A stretch of DNA of 64,000 nt from Thermithiobacillus tepidarius DSM 3134 (GTDB lineage Bacteria; Pseudomonadota; Gammaproteobacteria; Acidithiobacillales; Thermithiobacillaceae): positions 62,001 through 126,000 of the forward strand of contig NZ_AUIS01000007.1 of assembly GCF_000423825.1 (NCBI RefSeq), read 5' to 3'. Positions 44,354 through 52,898 of this stretch are shown piece by piece (position 1 is the first letter of the stretch; every line of letters starts with the position of its first letter). Under the pieces are notes generated by a model. That model saw only the letters and a program-made list of their open reading frames with translations, searched no databases and was not told where the DNA came from. Position numbers and translations under genes: made by a program.

Positions 44354-46852
44354 TCAGGCCTTGCGCAGGCGCAGATACACTTCCGGCAACCGGGCCGGCA
44401 AGCTGTCCAGATGATCCAGCACCAAGTAGTGCCCGACGCCGAAGATGCCGGGCAGATATTGGCTGCCCTGCGGGTCGAGGGTGATGCAGAAGGAATGCAC
44501 GCCGGCGTCCACCGCCTCCTTCACCGCCATCCGCGTGTCCTCGTGCAGGTAGCGCGCGTCGCCGCCGTCGTCGTAATCGGAGGGGCGGCCGTCCGACAGG
44601 ATGAGCAGGAGCCGCCGCTGGGCCGGACTCGCCTGCATGGTGCGGGTGGCATGCCGGATGGCCGCGCCCATGCGCGTGGCCAAGCGTCCCGACAGGCCGC
44701 CGATGACGGCGCGCACTCGGGAGTCGAAGGCATCCTGGAAGCGCTTGATGGGATAGACCGACACGTTGTCCCGATACTTGCTGGCGAAGCCGTAGAGGGC
44801 GTAAGGGTCGCCCACCTCGTTGAGCGCTTCAGCGAAGAGCAGCATGGCCGCGCGCAGGCGGTCGACGATGCGCCCGCCGCCGTCCGGCAACTGGGCCATG
44901 ATGGAGGTGGACATGTCCGCCAGCAGGAGCACGCTGGTGTCGCGGTGCTGCTGACGGCGTTGGCGGTAGACGTTGGCCTTGGGCGACTGGCCGGCGTGCC
45001 GCTCGGCCACGAACTGCACCGCCGCCTCGATGTCGATCTCCTCGCCTTCCATCTGGCGCCGCAGCGGGGCCAAGCGGGTCGGCTTCTGCGCCTGGATGGC
45101 TTTTTTCAGGCGCAGCAGCGCGCTGCGATATTGGCCCATCAGCTGCTCGGCCTCGGCGGCGTCCTCCTCCTGCAGCTTGCGCAGGTGCACGCGCGCCCAG
45201 TCCGCCTTGAAGCTCCCCGCCCGGTAGTCCCACTCCGGATAGGGAATGCCGCCTTCCGTCTTCTTGAAGCCCCGCCCGCGGCCGGTCACCTTGCTCGGCA
45301 TGGGCTTGCCCACGCCCACGCGCCCACCTTGACCGCTGGTGTCCTCCGGCGGGATGTCGAAGTCGGGATCGTGACCAGCGGCCTGCTGCGGCACCTCCTT
45401 CCTGGGTTCCTCCTCGTGGGGCTGGCCCAGCAAGCCGCCTTCATCCGCGCCGGCATCGTCCACCGGCTTGCCTTTGCGGGTGGGGAAGACCGGCCGGGCG
45501 GCGTTGGGCGAGCGGCCGGGCAGGTAAGCCTCGCCGCGCTGACTCAGGGCAATGGACGGGAAGCTGTCCTCGGCGTACCACGCCAGCGCGATGCGGAAGC
45601 TGTCGACGATGGTGGCGCCGGGTTCGAGCAGCGGCTGCAGCCGCTCGGGCAATCTGCCCTGGCCCAGCAGGGCCCTGGCCTGCTCCAGCGCCGCCGTGAA
45701 ATAGGCGCCGGCCGGCCCTGCGGGGCGCGGGCGACGCTCGGCCAATTGCACTATGCGTTCCAGGTAGTGGGGCACCTCCTGCCGGACCCGGTTGTCCACG
45801 CGCAGGTCCTCGCATAGGTCGAAGATCAGCTGGAAGCGGATCATGTCCTGCCCGAACTGGGCAAAGAGCGGGCGCCAGGTGATGCGCTCCTGGTCATCGA
45901 GGGGCGGATGCTCGACGCCGATCACGGCAAAAAGCGCCTCGATGGCCGCGCGGTCGTAGCTGCCGGCGCGGATGTGTCCCGCCGTATGCAGCAGGGCCAG
46001 CACGGCTTCCTCGCGGTCGGCCATGATGGCCGGCACGAACAGGCGGCGCCCGTCCGTTTCCACGAAGGCGCGCCCCTTGTCCGGCGCCCAGTTGCTGTCC
46101 TCCAGCGGCATGGGCAGGCCGAACCAGGCCTGCACCAGCAGGGCCAGCAGACGCTGCTGAGAGCGGGTGCGATAGCCGGGCAGCACCTCCAGCAGGAAAC
46201 CCAGACTCTCTTCGCTTTCCAACCGGAAATAAGCCTCCCCGCGCAGACGGCCGCTTTGCAGCACGTCGGCGCCGCGCCGCGCCCAGTCCAGCAGACCGGC
46301 GTCGTCGGTCATCTGGCGCACGCGCAGCGCCCCCTGCAGGTAAGTGCCGAGTCCCAGCCGCTGATTCAGGAGCTCCCTGGCCGGTGCGAGCAGGGCTTCC
46401 ATCCGCGCCACGCTGCCCGCCGTCCCCGCCAGCTCGGCGAAGGGTGCCCGGAAAAAGGCGGTGCCGCTGTCCACGTGGCTGGCCAGGAAGGCGTAGCCCA
46501 GCTCGTACCAGCGGGTTTCCACCTCCGCGCCGTAGCGGCTGCGCACCTCGCCGGCCTGTTCGAGGAAGGCGCTCAGGGCCTTCCAACTGCCGCGGAACTT
46601 GCGAAAGCTGTCCGCCTGCGTGATCCAGGGCTCCACGCCGCCGAAGGCGGGCACCAGCGCCGCCGTATGCTGGAAAAGCGCCTTGCCCGCCTCGCGATCG
46701 TAAAAAAACAAGTCGCGCCCGGCTTCCAGATAGCGCAGCACCGCGGCATCGCCCAGCGGCTCCACCGCCGGCAACGCCGCCCGCGCATCCCGCCCCGCGA
46801 CGAAGCTGATGGCGGCCAGGTGTTCGAGAACTTCTTCAGCAGCAGTGTTCAT
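44354..46852 (-). CDS. cbbO: RuBisCO activase subunit CbbO (VWA domain)
   Basis: 832 residues from ATG 46852. C-terminal von Willebrand A domain with MIDAS D646-M-S648-T-S650. The long N-terminal helical part distinguishes CbbO from the shorter NorD. CbbO bridges the CbbQ hexamer to inhibited RuBisCO. Separated from cbbQ by a 509-bp repeat-bearing gap. NorD-type activation of nitric-oxide reductase is the main alternative; length favours CbbO. Confidence 0.85.
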   Translation of the reverse strand: MNTAAEEVLEHLAAISFVAGRDARAALPAVEPLGDAAVLRYLEAGRDLFFYDREAGKALFQHTAALVPAFGGVEPWITQADSFRKFRGSWKALSAFLEQAGEVRSRYGAEVETRWYELGYAFLASHVDSGTAFFRAPFAELAGTAGSVARMEALLAPARELLNQRLGLGTYLQGALRVRQMTDDAGLLDWARRGADVLQSGRLRGEAYFRLESEESLGFLLEVLPGYRTRSQQRLLALLVQAWFGLPMPLEDSNWAPDKGRAFVETDGRRLFVPAIMADREEAVLALLHTAGHIRAGSYDRAAIEALFAVIGVEHPPLDDQERITWRPLFAQFGQDMIRFQLIFDLCEDLRVDNRVRQEVPHYLERIVQLAERRPRPAGPAGAYFTAALEQARALLGQGRLPERLQPLLEPGATIVDSFRIALAWYAEDSFPSIALSQRGEAYLPGRSPNAARPVFPTRKGKPVDDAGADEGGLLGQPHEEEPRKEVPQQAAGHDPDFDIPPEDTSGQGGRVGVGKPMPSKVTGRGRGFKKTEGGIPYPEWDYRAGSFKADWARVHLRKLQEEDAAEAEQLMGQYRSALLRLKKAIQAQKPTRLAPLRRQMEGEEIDIEAAVQFVAERHAGQSPKANVYRQRRQQHRDTSVLLLADMSTSIMAQLPDGGGRIVDRLRAAMLLFAEALNEVGDPYALYGFASKYRDNVSVYPIKRFQDAFDSRVRAVIGGLSGRLATRMGAAIRHATRTMQASPAQRRLLLILSDGRPSDYDDGGDARYLHEDTRMAVKEAVDAGVHSFCITLDPQGSQYLPGIFGVGHYLVLDHLDSLPARLPEVYLRLRKA

Positions 46853-47361
46853 GTGCGTCCGGTAGGTGAAACGTGAGTCGTGAAATGCGAGTGGAATGCC
46901 TGACCTTGCGCTCCAGTCCCAAGTCGCTCCGTGGGCATCCAATCTTGCAGCGAACCCGCCCTAGCCGCATTGTCCCTCTCACCTGCCGGCTTTCCGCGGA
47001 AACGGGTATTCCGGGCGGCTGCGGTGCCGTGCCAAATCCTGGCGGGCCGGCATCCTGGCTCGTAGGAGCGAGCTCGCTCGCGATTGCCTCCCCATCGGCA
47101 CAGTGGCTCGCGAGCAAGCTCGCTCCTACCGCCAGGGGCGGCAGCAACGAGCGAGTGCCTGTCCGAGCCGGCGCCGTCGGCGCCTCAGGCAACGGGCGCT
47201 GCCCGTTTTCGCGAGCCGCAGGCGAGCGTGAGCGCAGCGAATGGCAAAGGTCGCAGGCTGTCGGGCAACCCCCGACACCCAAGCACCCGCGGGCGGAAGC
47301 CCGCTCCAACCCTCAACCCCATTGGACTGAACCAATTTCAGCCCAGTCCAACCCGCTCCAC
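46853..47361. other. 509-bp non-coding gap with REPIN between cbbQ and cbbO
   Basis: No gene supported. Contains a REPIN (47062-47129) with flanks matching the 31.5-kb region: 47003-47061 against 31466-31523, and 47244-47283 (hairpin GTCGGG-CAACC-CCCGAC) against 31666-31706. A further palindrome, TTGGACTG... CAGTCCAA, lies near 47326-47354. Confidence 0.8.
47062..47129. repeat. REPIN-like inverted pair 3
   Basis: REP 47062-47083 (GTAGGAGCGAGCTCG then CTCGCGA) and inverted partner 47108-47129 (TCGCGAGCAAGCTCG then CTCCTAC), 68 bp, 24-base spacer. Confidence 0.88.
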
Positions 47362-48162
47362 TTATCCAAAATACGCCCGAAAAATCTCCATCAACGCCTC
47401 CGCCAGCTCGGCATCATCCGTCTGCGGATTGACGATAGCCACCTGGCAGGCCTCCAGGGGTGCCACGCCGCTGGCCATCAGGCTGCCCGCGTAGACCAGC
47501 GCCCGCGTGGAAGTCACCTCCTGCAGGCCATGGTCCTTCAGGTTGCGGGCCTTGCGCGCCGCGGCGACCAGCTTGCCCGCCAGGGCCGCGTCCACGCCCG
47601 CTTCGTGGGCCACGATCCGCGCCTCGATCTCCTCGGGCGGGTAGTCGAAGGTCAAGGCCACGAAGCGCTGCTTGGTGGAGGGCTTCAAATCCTTGAGCAC
47701 GGTCTGGTAGCCGGGATTGTACGAGATCACCAGCATGAAGTCGTCGTGGGCCTGGATCTCCTGCCCGCGCTTTTCCAGGGGCAGGTGGCGGCGATGATCG
47801 GTCAGGGGGTGGATCACCACGGTGGTGTCCGTGCGCGCCTCGACGATCTCATCAAGATAGCAGAAGGCTCCGGTCTTGACCGCCTGGGTCAGCGGGCCAT
47901 CCTGCCAGACCGTTTCCGCTCCTTCCAGCAGGAAGCGACCGACCAGATCCGAGCTGGTGAGATCCTCGTGACACGCCACCGTGATCAGCGGCCGGCGCAG
48001 ACGATGGGCCATGTATTCCACGAAGCGGGTCTTGCCGCAGCCCGTCGGCCCCTTCAGCATCACCGGCAGCCGCTTGCGGTAGGCCGCCTCGAAAATCTCC
48101 ACCTCGTTGCCGACCGGCTGATAAAAAGGGGCCTGGTCGGCGGCTGTGCGCATGGTTTCCAT
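47362..48162 (-). CDS. cbbQ: RuBisCO activase AAA+ ATPase CbbQ
   Basis: 266 residues. MoxR-group AAA+: Walker A GPTGCGKT (38-45), Walker B CYLDE (101-105), start [17 protein letters not shown] typical of CbbQ/NirQ/NorQ. Forms hexamers that, with CbbO, strip inhibitory sugar phosphates from RuBisCO. GGGAGAG precedes the ATG. NorQ cannot be excluded by sequence alone; pairing with a long CbbO supports CbbQ. RuBisCO itself is not in this window. Confidence 0.87.
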   Translation of the reverse strand: METMRTAADQAPFYQPVGNEVEIFEAAYRKRLPVMLKGPTGCGKTRFVEYMAHRLRRPLITVACHEDLTSSDLVGRFLLEGAETVWQDGPLTQAVKTGAFCYLDEIVEARTDTTVVIHPLTDHRRHLPLEKRGQEIQAHDDFMLVISYNPGYQTVLKDLKPSTKQRFVALTFDYPPEEIEARIVAHEAGVDAALAGKLVAAARKARNLKDHGLQEVTSTRALVYAGSLMASGVAPLEACQVAIVNPQTDDAELAEALMEIFRAYFG

Positions 48163-48194
48163 TCACTCTCCCGCTGGCTAAAGCTGGTATGGCG

Positions 48195-48605
48195 TCAGTC
48201 TTCCTGCAGCATGCCGCGCTGCTCGGCGCGGCTGCGCATGTACAAGTAGATGTGGCGGGCGGTCCGCACGGCCATCCGTTCCGGATGCGGCGGCAGGGCG
48301 TCCTCGCGCTGCATGTCGATGCAGTTGCGGTAGTACACCAGTTCCCGACAGTTGTCGCGGATTGTATTCAAGGTAGGCTCGCCTTTCACCAGTTTTTTCC
48401 ACAACTCGAGGATGCGGTCGGACTCGGCGTAGGGCTTCCCCTCGGCATCGGCGAAGGCGCGCAGGATGTCCTCGACCAAGGCAATCGCTTGATCGACCGT
48501 CTCCGACAGGGGCAGCTTTTCTCCCTGGGACAGGCGCCGCTCCAATCCGAACAGCGCGGTGTTTACCGCATCCAGCTTTGCTGGCAAGTCATTTTTGCTT
48601 TCCAT
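48195..48605 (-). CDS. Conserved hypothetical upstream of cbbQ
   Basis: 136 residues from ATG 48605 (GGAG 8 bases before); an in-frame GTG 30 bases earlier is possible. Helical, charged, cytoplasmic. Segments DNCRELVYYRNCIDMQREDALP and ARHIYLYMRSRAEQRG (spread over ~85-130) look conserved but match no family I know. 32 bases before cbbQ, so probably cotranscribed with it. Confidence 0.65.
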   Translation of the reverse strand: MESKNDLPAKLDAVNTALFGLERRLSQGEKLPLSETVDQAIALVEDILRAFADAEGKPYAESDRILELWKKLVKGEPTLNTIRDNCRELVYYRNCIDMQREDALPPHPERMAVRTARHIYLYMRSRAEQRGMLQED

Positions 48606-48737
48606 CGACCCCGCTCCCGATATGGCGTCCGCCACTCTATCGTCCAGTAAAAATTTCGTTTAGCATAGGCCCCCACGTATCCTTCAAACGTCCGATAGAT
48701 CTACAAATTTTTCTTATTCGCTCATAAAGGAGGGCAC

Positions 48738-49061
48738 ATGAGCCAGAAACTGATCAAAATGGTCAAGCTGAACAACCTGCAGTACAACGCCAACCGTGAC
48801 CCGCAAGTCTACCGCCGGGTGGCGGGCCATCCTTTCCGCGTGCAGCTCATGCTGGACGGCAGCGGTCAGGCCAACGTGGAGCTGGAGGCGGAAGGCAAGG
48901 TGCTGTGCAGCAAGACCGTTGCCCTCCCCGGCACCTTCAGCTGCGAAGTCAGCTTCAACACCCCGGGCGTGCGCATCGCCAACATCACGGTCAATGCCGG
49001 CGGCCGCAGCGAGACCGTCGATCTGCGCCTGGATGTCGAAGCGCACGTCTGGGTCGGCTGA
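48738..49061 (+). CDS. Small beta-rich protein, unknown
   Basis: 107 residues, predicted mostly strand (VQLMLDGSGQANVELEAEGKVL, GTFSCEVSFNTPGVRIANITV), giving an Ig-like or SoxZ-like sandwich appearance, but without SoxZ sequence motifs. Two cysteines (in LCSK and FSCE). AAAGGAGG lies 5 bases before the ATG, hinting at strong expression. No signal peptide. Faces the lipoate-ligase-like operon tail to tail. Confidence 0.65.
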   Translation: MSQKLIKMVKLNNLQYNANRDPQVYRRVAGHPFRVQLMLDGSGQANVELEAEGKVLCSKTVALPGTFSCEVSFNTPGVRIANITVNAGGRSETVDLRLDVEAHVWVG

Positions 49062-49100
49062 ACCGACTGTCGGCAAGGGGTACCGCGGTCGCGGCGCCCC

Positions 49101-49496
49101 TTACCCACCCCAGCCGAACTGTTCCAGAAATTCCGGCAAGCGCCGCACGATTTCCTCGCGCCCGAAGAACCGGTCCGCCCGGGCCAACCGCGCCTGATCC
49201 CGCACCACCTCATCCCCGCCAAAGCAGAAAATCGGCGTCTGCAGCATGTATTCGGTGCGCACTTCCCGGATGGGCGCCAACGGATCGAAGACGTCCACCT
49301 CGTCGAGATCCACCAGGATGAAGCGATGCAGCAGGATTTCCTGCCACTCGCCCACTTCTTCCAGATCCGTCACGGCCTTCATCTCCCATCCGGCCGGCGT
49401 GGCCGCCCGCAACGCCGCGATGATCTCCGGGTCCGAAGACATCACGATGTAGGCCCGCTGCAAGCGCCGCTGAATGGTCGGTGTCTTGTCGCTCAT
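49101..49496 (-). CDS. CheY-like receiver-domain protein, stand-alone
   Basis: 131 residues with the alternating pattern of a receiver: AYIVMSSDPEIIAAL, the phospho-acceptor-like strand FILVDLDEVDVFDP, TPIFCFGGDE and a terminal helix. The acidic pair after strand 1 is missing (SSD), so it may be a pseudo-receiver. Third gene of the operon with the lipoate-ligase-like protein (12-base gap). Confidence 0.6.
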   Translation of the reverse strand: MSDKTPTIQRRLQRAYIVMSSDPEIIAALRAATPAGWEMKAVTDLEEVGEWQEILLHRFILVDLDEVDVFDPLAPIREVRTEYMLQTPIFCFGGDEVVRDQARLARADRFFGREEIVRRLPEFLEQFGWGG

Positions 49497-49508
49497 GCTT
49501 CGTTCTCT

Positions 49509-50573
49509 CTAGCCATTCTCTTCCACATGGGCCGTCTGCCGTATGCGCTCGGCCCAGTGCCGTGCCGCCGCCGGCCCGAGACACCGCAGGCGCGGTTCCA
49601 GCTCGGGCGCGGTTGGCCGGCAACCCAGCACCGCCTCGGTGATCGCCGCCTGCATCAGCGGGCCGGCCCCGGCCACGCGCGCGATCCGGCCGGCACGGGT
49701 GAGAATGCGCACCCACTCCCCATCCCAGTGGCGCTCCGTCAGATAGGTGTCCGCCTTCACCTTGATGCCGTATGGCACGCGCCGCTTGGACGAACTGCTT
49801 TCCGCCTCCCATTCGTCCGCCTCCACCTCGTCCAGGGCCGCGGCCATGGCGGCCGCCTCGGAGGGCGTCGGCGCGCTTTCCTCCAGGCGCCAGCCCAGAT
49901 GCCGCTCCACCTGCGCACGCAGGGCCGCCGCCAGCGCCGTCGGCGCCGGCACGCTTCCCTCGGCGCGCCAGGAAGTCATCGACTCGGCCAGCGCTTCCGC
50001 CAACCAGGCCCGGAACCCGGCGGACGGCGCCGCCACCAGGCGGGCGAACAAAGCCGCGTCGAAGTCCAGCATGAAGCTGCTGGCAAAAACCTGGCACGGC
50101 CCCAGCAGGCCCGAACCGGTGCCGGCGATCTTGCGGCCATTCACCCAGAAATCATGTCTGCCCTGCGCCGCCGCCGGCAGGCCCAGGGCTTGGTACGTCC
50201 CGACGATGGCCGGTGCCAGGAAATCGAAGAGCGCCTGCGGCTGAAGCGGAGGACGGCGGGCATCGAAGGCGCGGGGCAGCACGAAAAAGAAGCTGTACTG
50301 GCGACCGTCCACCAGCACCGTGCCGCCACCCAGGGGACGCCTGATCCATGGGATGTCTTGCGTGCGGCAGGCCGCCGGATCCAGCTCCAGCGCGGCCTCC
50401 TGGGAGGCGCCCAGACTGAGATGCGGCCCACTGCGCCCCCACAGCAGCAGCGGCGGCGCATCAACCGCCTGGCTGGCCGCCAGTCCCATGTAGGCGGCAT
50501 GCAACGCCCGCGGCGCCACGTCGCCCAAGTCGATCCAGCGGGCCCGCAGCGATTGCGGCAAGGCCGGCCTCAC
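49509..50573 (-). CDS. Second lipoate-protein-ligase-like protein (LplA/BPL fold)
   Basis: 354 residues. Ligase motifs WIRRPLGGGTVLVDG (RRxxGGG) and NGRKIAGTGSG with the catalytic lysine, then SSFMLDFD, are all present, so it should be active or bind lipoyl-AMP. A C-terminal region (RRVPYGIKVKADTYLTERHW, GAGPLMQAAITE) resembles the LplB-type accessory domain. It is distinct from the sLpl(AB) at 56808. ATGA overlap with the gene before. Target protein unknown; the nearby LbpA pair or PDH E2 are candidates. Confidence 0.82.
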   Translation of the reverse strand: MRPALPQSLRARWIDLGDVAPRALHAAYMGLAASQAVDAPPLLLWGRSGPHLSLGASQEAALELDPAACRTQDIPWIRRPLGGGTVLVDGRQYSFFFVLPRAFDARRPPLQPQALFDFLAPAIVGTYQALGLPAAAQGRHDFWVNGRKIAGTGSGLLGPCQVFASSFMLDFDAALFARLVAAPSAGFRAWLAEALAESMTSWRAEGSVPAPTALAAALRAQVERHLGWRLEESAPTPSEAAAMAAALDEVEADEWEAESSSSKRRVPYGIKVKADTYLTERHWDGEWVRILTRAGRIARVAGAGPLMQAAITEAVLGCRPTAPELEPRLRCLGPAAARHWAERIRQTAHVEENG

Positions 50574-50977
50574 CCCTCCTGGCCGGACTCCCCGCCCTCG
50601 GGCTTGGGCTTGTAGAAGGCGTTGAAGTAGAAATCCCGCTGGTTCAGCTCCTGATACCAGCGCGCCCGATCCTGCACGCCCTGACGCAGGACTTCGATGA
50701 TGGCCTTGGCCTGCTCGGCGTCCAGGATCAGAATGGCGTCCTGCAGGTCCTCGTCCAGGTCGATGAAATGGGCCGCCATGCCCTCCGGCGGCATCACGTG
50801 CACCAGGTAGGACTCCACGCTCGGGTCCTCCAGGTCGAAAGGCGTCATCACCAACCGCCCCAGATAGGCCAGCCGGGCCAGCTGATTGAAGCGGGGAATT
50901 TCCAGCTTCTTGCCCTTCCGGTACTTGTTCAGCTCGTTCTTGAGCGCACTGACGTCGGTGAGTTGAATGGTTTTCAT
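50570..50977 (-). CDS. Conserved hypothetical preceding the lipoate-ligase-like gene
   Basis: 135 residues from ATG 50977; overlaps the ligase-like start by 4 bases (ATGA). Acidic, cytoplasmic, with MKTIQLTDVSALKNELNK, FIDLDEDLQDAILILD and QDRARWYQELNQRDFYFNAFYK regions. No cysteines. No family recognised. Coupled translation suggests a complex or joint role with the ligase-like protein. Confidence 0.65.
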   Translation of the reverse strand: MKTIQLTDVSALKNELNKYRKGKKLEIPRFNQLARLAYLGRLVMTPFDLEDPSVESYLVHVMPPEGMAAHFIDLDEDLQDAILILDAEQAKAIIEVLRQGVQDRARWYQELNQRDFYFNAFYKPKPEGGESGQEG

Positions 50978-51131
50978 CGCGCTATTCCGTATCAATTTGG
51001 TCGGGTATTAGTGTGCACTGATAGAGGCATGCAAGACAAGTCCCGAAACGGGTGCCGCGGGGAAGCATTATGTGTCGCCTGCACGGCAACAGCCATATCC
51101 GACCACTTCCATGCTGCGCTGCGAGCGCAAC

Positions 51132-51161
51132 AAAAATCCGGATCCTTGCGAATCCGGATTT
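51132..51161 (-). terminator. Terminator of the first FadL gene
   Basis: AAATCCGGAT / ATCCGGATTT, 10-bp stem, 8-base loop, T-run on the minus strand (plus A-run 51132-51136); 18 bases past the stop. Confidence 0.9.
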
Positions 51162-51178
51162 CGCTGTGTCTCCGGCCT

Positions 51179-52471
51179 TTAAAACTTGAACTGCATCTGC
51201 ATGGAGACGGAGTCCTCGCTCAGCCTGTTGGTCACGCTGGTGCCCGCCAGCGGCCCTGCGGCGGGATTGACGACCCGACCCGACTCCTCATTTTCGAACG
51301 CATGGTAATAGGCGGCATTCAGCACCAAATTCTTGGTCAGCTGATAGCCGGCACCGACGCTGGCATGATGCTGCACGATGGCGGGGGCGAAGACGTTGAA
51401 GAACTGCTGATCCCCCTTGATCGGATTCTGGCCGTAGTTGTAGCCGGCCCGCAAGGCCAAGCGCGGGGTCACCATGTACTGGGTACCCAGGCCCAGGGTC
51501 CAAATGTCCTCCCAGCCGAAGCCCCGAACCCTGCCGCTGCTGTCGAAGCCGCTTTCCTGGAAGCCGTCGGTGTCGCTGTAGTTGATCCACTCGAGATCGG
51601 CCGCCAGCATCCACTCCGGAATCGGTTTGTAGCTGAAGCCCGCGCCAATCATCATCGGATAGTCCAGCTTGAAGCTGGGCGTGGCCGGCGAGCCGTCCGG
51701 ATACTGAGAGTTCCACTTGAAGTCCTGGAACCACTGCGGGCTCTTGAAGGACAAGCCCAGCGCCAGGTTCGGCATCGGCTTGTAGGTGGTGCCCAGGGTG
51801 AAGCCCCAGCCCCAGGCGGTGGCGGTGTGCAGGGCATCCGGGTAGCCGCTGGCGTTCGGGGGGGTGGCCGGGAACGGATTGACCGCCAAGGACGACCAAT
51901 CGATGTTCACGCCGGCGCCCACCGACCAGTTCGGCGTGATCTGGTAGGACGCCGAGGGGGTCATCTGCATCAACTGATAGTTGGCATAGATGGAGCCGAA
52001 GCCACCGGCGGATTGAGGCGCGGCCAAGGGGTTGGAGTTGCCGGCACCCGCGACAAAGGGGTTGGCAGGATAATCCACGCTGAAGCCGCCGATCCCCAAC
52101 GCGGTGAAACCGAGGGTCCACGGCCCCTGCGTCTTGTAGACGATGCCCATGGACGGAATCGGTGCCGCTCGGGTCTCGCTCTCCACAGTCCCGCTGCTCC
52201 CCAAGGGGCCGAATACGGTGGTATCGGCCGACATGCTGCGGTCGGGGATGAAGAGTTCGAAGCCGAACTCCATGGAGCTCTGGTCCATGAAGGAGATGGA
52301 CGAGGCATTGTTGTGGTTGGAACCGATGGCATCCAGGGAAGTCGCGATGCTGGCACCGCCCATGGACTGGTTGATGGAGCCGATGCCGTGCAGGACGTGA
52401 CCGTTGGTGGCCAGCGCGGGTGCCGCGTAGAGCAGCGCCACGGAAGCCGCGAGCAGGTTGGATTTACGCAT
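51179..52471 (-). CDS. FadL/OmpP1-family outer-membrane channel, copy 1
   Basis: 430 residues. Signal peptide ends in ALA; the mature N-terminus TNGHVLHGIGSINQSMGGASIA is the FadL hatch (residues ~22-43); the chain ends in MQFKF, a C-terminal Phe as in outer-membrane barrels. FadL proteins admit hydrophobic molecules; in sulfur oxidisers they have been proposed to take in sulfur compounds, which is inference. Shares a 651-bp near-identical core with the neighbour at 52899. AAGGAA precedes the ATG. Confidence 0.88.
   Translation of the reverse strand: MRKSNLLAASVALLYAAPALATNGHVLHGIGSINQSMGGASIATSLDAIGSNHNNASSISFMDQSSMEFGFELFIPDRSMSADTTVFGPLGSSGTVESETRAAPIPSMGIVYKTQGPWTLGFTALGIGGFSVDYPANPFVAGAGNSNPLAAPQSAGGFGSIYANYQLMQMTPSASYQITPNWSVGAGVNIDWSSLAVNPFPATPPNASGYPDALHTATAWGWGFTLGTTYKPMPNLALGLSFKSPQWFQDFKWNSQYPDGSPATPSFKLDYPMMIGAGFSYKPIPEWMLAADLEWINYSDTDGFQESGFDSSGRVRGFGWEDIWTLGLGTQYMVTPRLALRAGYNYGQNPIKGDQQFFNVFAPAIVQHHASVGAGYQLTKNLVLNAAYYHAFENEESGRVVNPAAGPLAGTSVTNRLSEDSVSMQMQFKF
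51369..52019 (-). repeat. fadL core repeat, copy 1
   Basis: 651 bases matching 53110-53760 at a fixed offset of 1741 with three differences seen by eye (51800, 51970, 51977). Flanks on both sides diverge sharply. Confidence 0.95.
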
Positions 52472-52843
52472 TTACATTCCTTTTTTGAGGCCGCAGGGGA
52501 TCTGCCTGCTCAGGGGCAGGCTTCATTCACTGGTTACCCGCTACTTCGGGGAAGAGCTGCAAAAAGCAGGAGGTCTGCCTTGCTTTGTTCTTCAAAGCGG
52601 AAAAAACGTAGCGAGGGTGCCGATCAGCCCATCCATCCAGCGCATCGCCAGCACTCGCGCTCAGTCTGTGTACTAGCATACACATTATGGCTTTGCGGCA
52701 AATCTAAAATTGTTTATCGATGGATTAAGACTCAGAATAGAATAATTTAAAAATATTAGGACTTGATTATTTCGTTTAAAACAGCCACAACGCTGCCTAG
52801 CGCAACACCGTCAGAATCTTAGTCTCATAGGCTCTACGTCAAT
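52472..52843. other. AT-rich regulatory region between the fadL genes
   Basis: No gene supported in 372 bases. The stretch 52680-52800 is strikingly AT-rich for this genome and lies upstream of fadL copy 1 (minus strand), so it probably holds its promoter and control sites. I could not settle a single promoter. Confidence 0.5.
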
Positions 52844-52872
52844 AAAAAATCCGGGCCTTGGGGACCCGGATT
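52844..52872 (-). terminator. Terminator of the second FadL gene
   Basis: AATCCGGG / CCCGGATT, 8-bp stem, 9-base loop, followed on the minus strand by six Ts then ATT. Shows that the two fadL genes are separate transcription units. Confidence 0.88.
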
Positions 52873-52898
52873 GCAATATCAATGCGAGGCTAGATGAT

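Noticed and set aside
48738-49061. The 107-residue beta-rich protein as SoxZ
   Set aside because: Size and strand pattern are similar, but SoxZ sequence motifs are missing and no SoxY is nearby.
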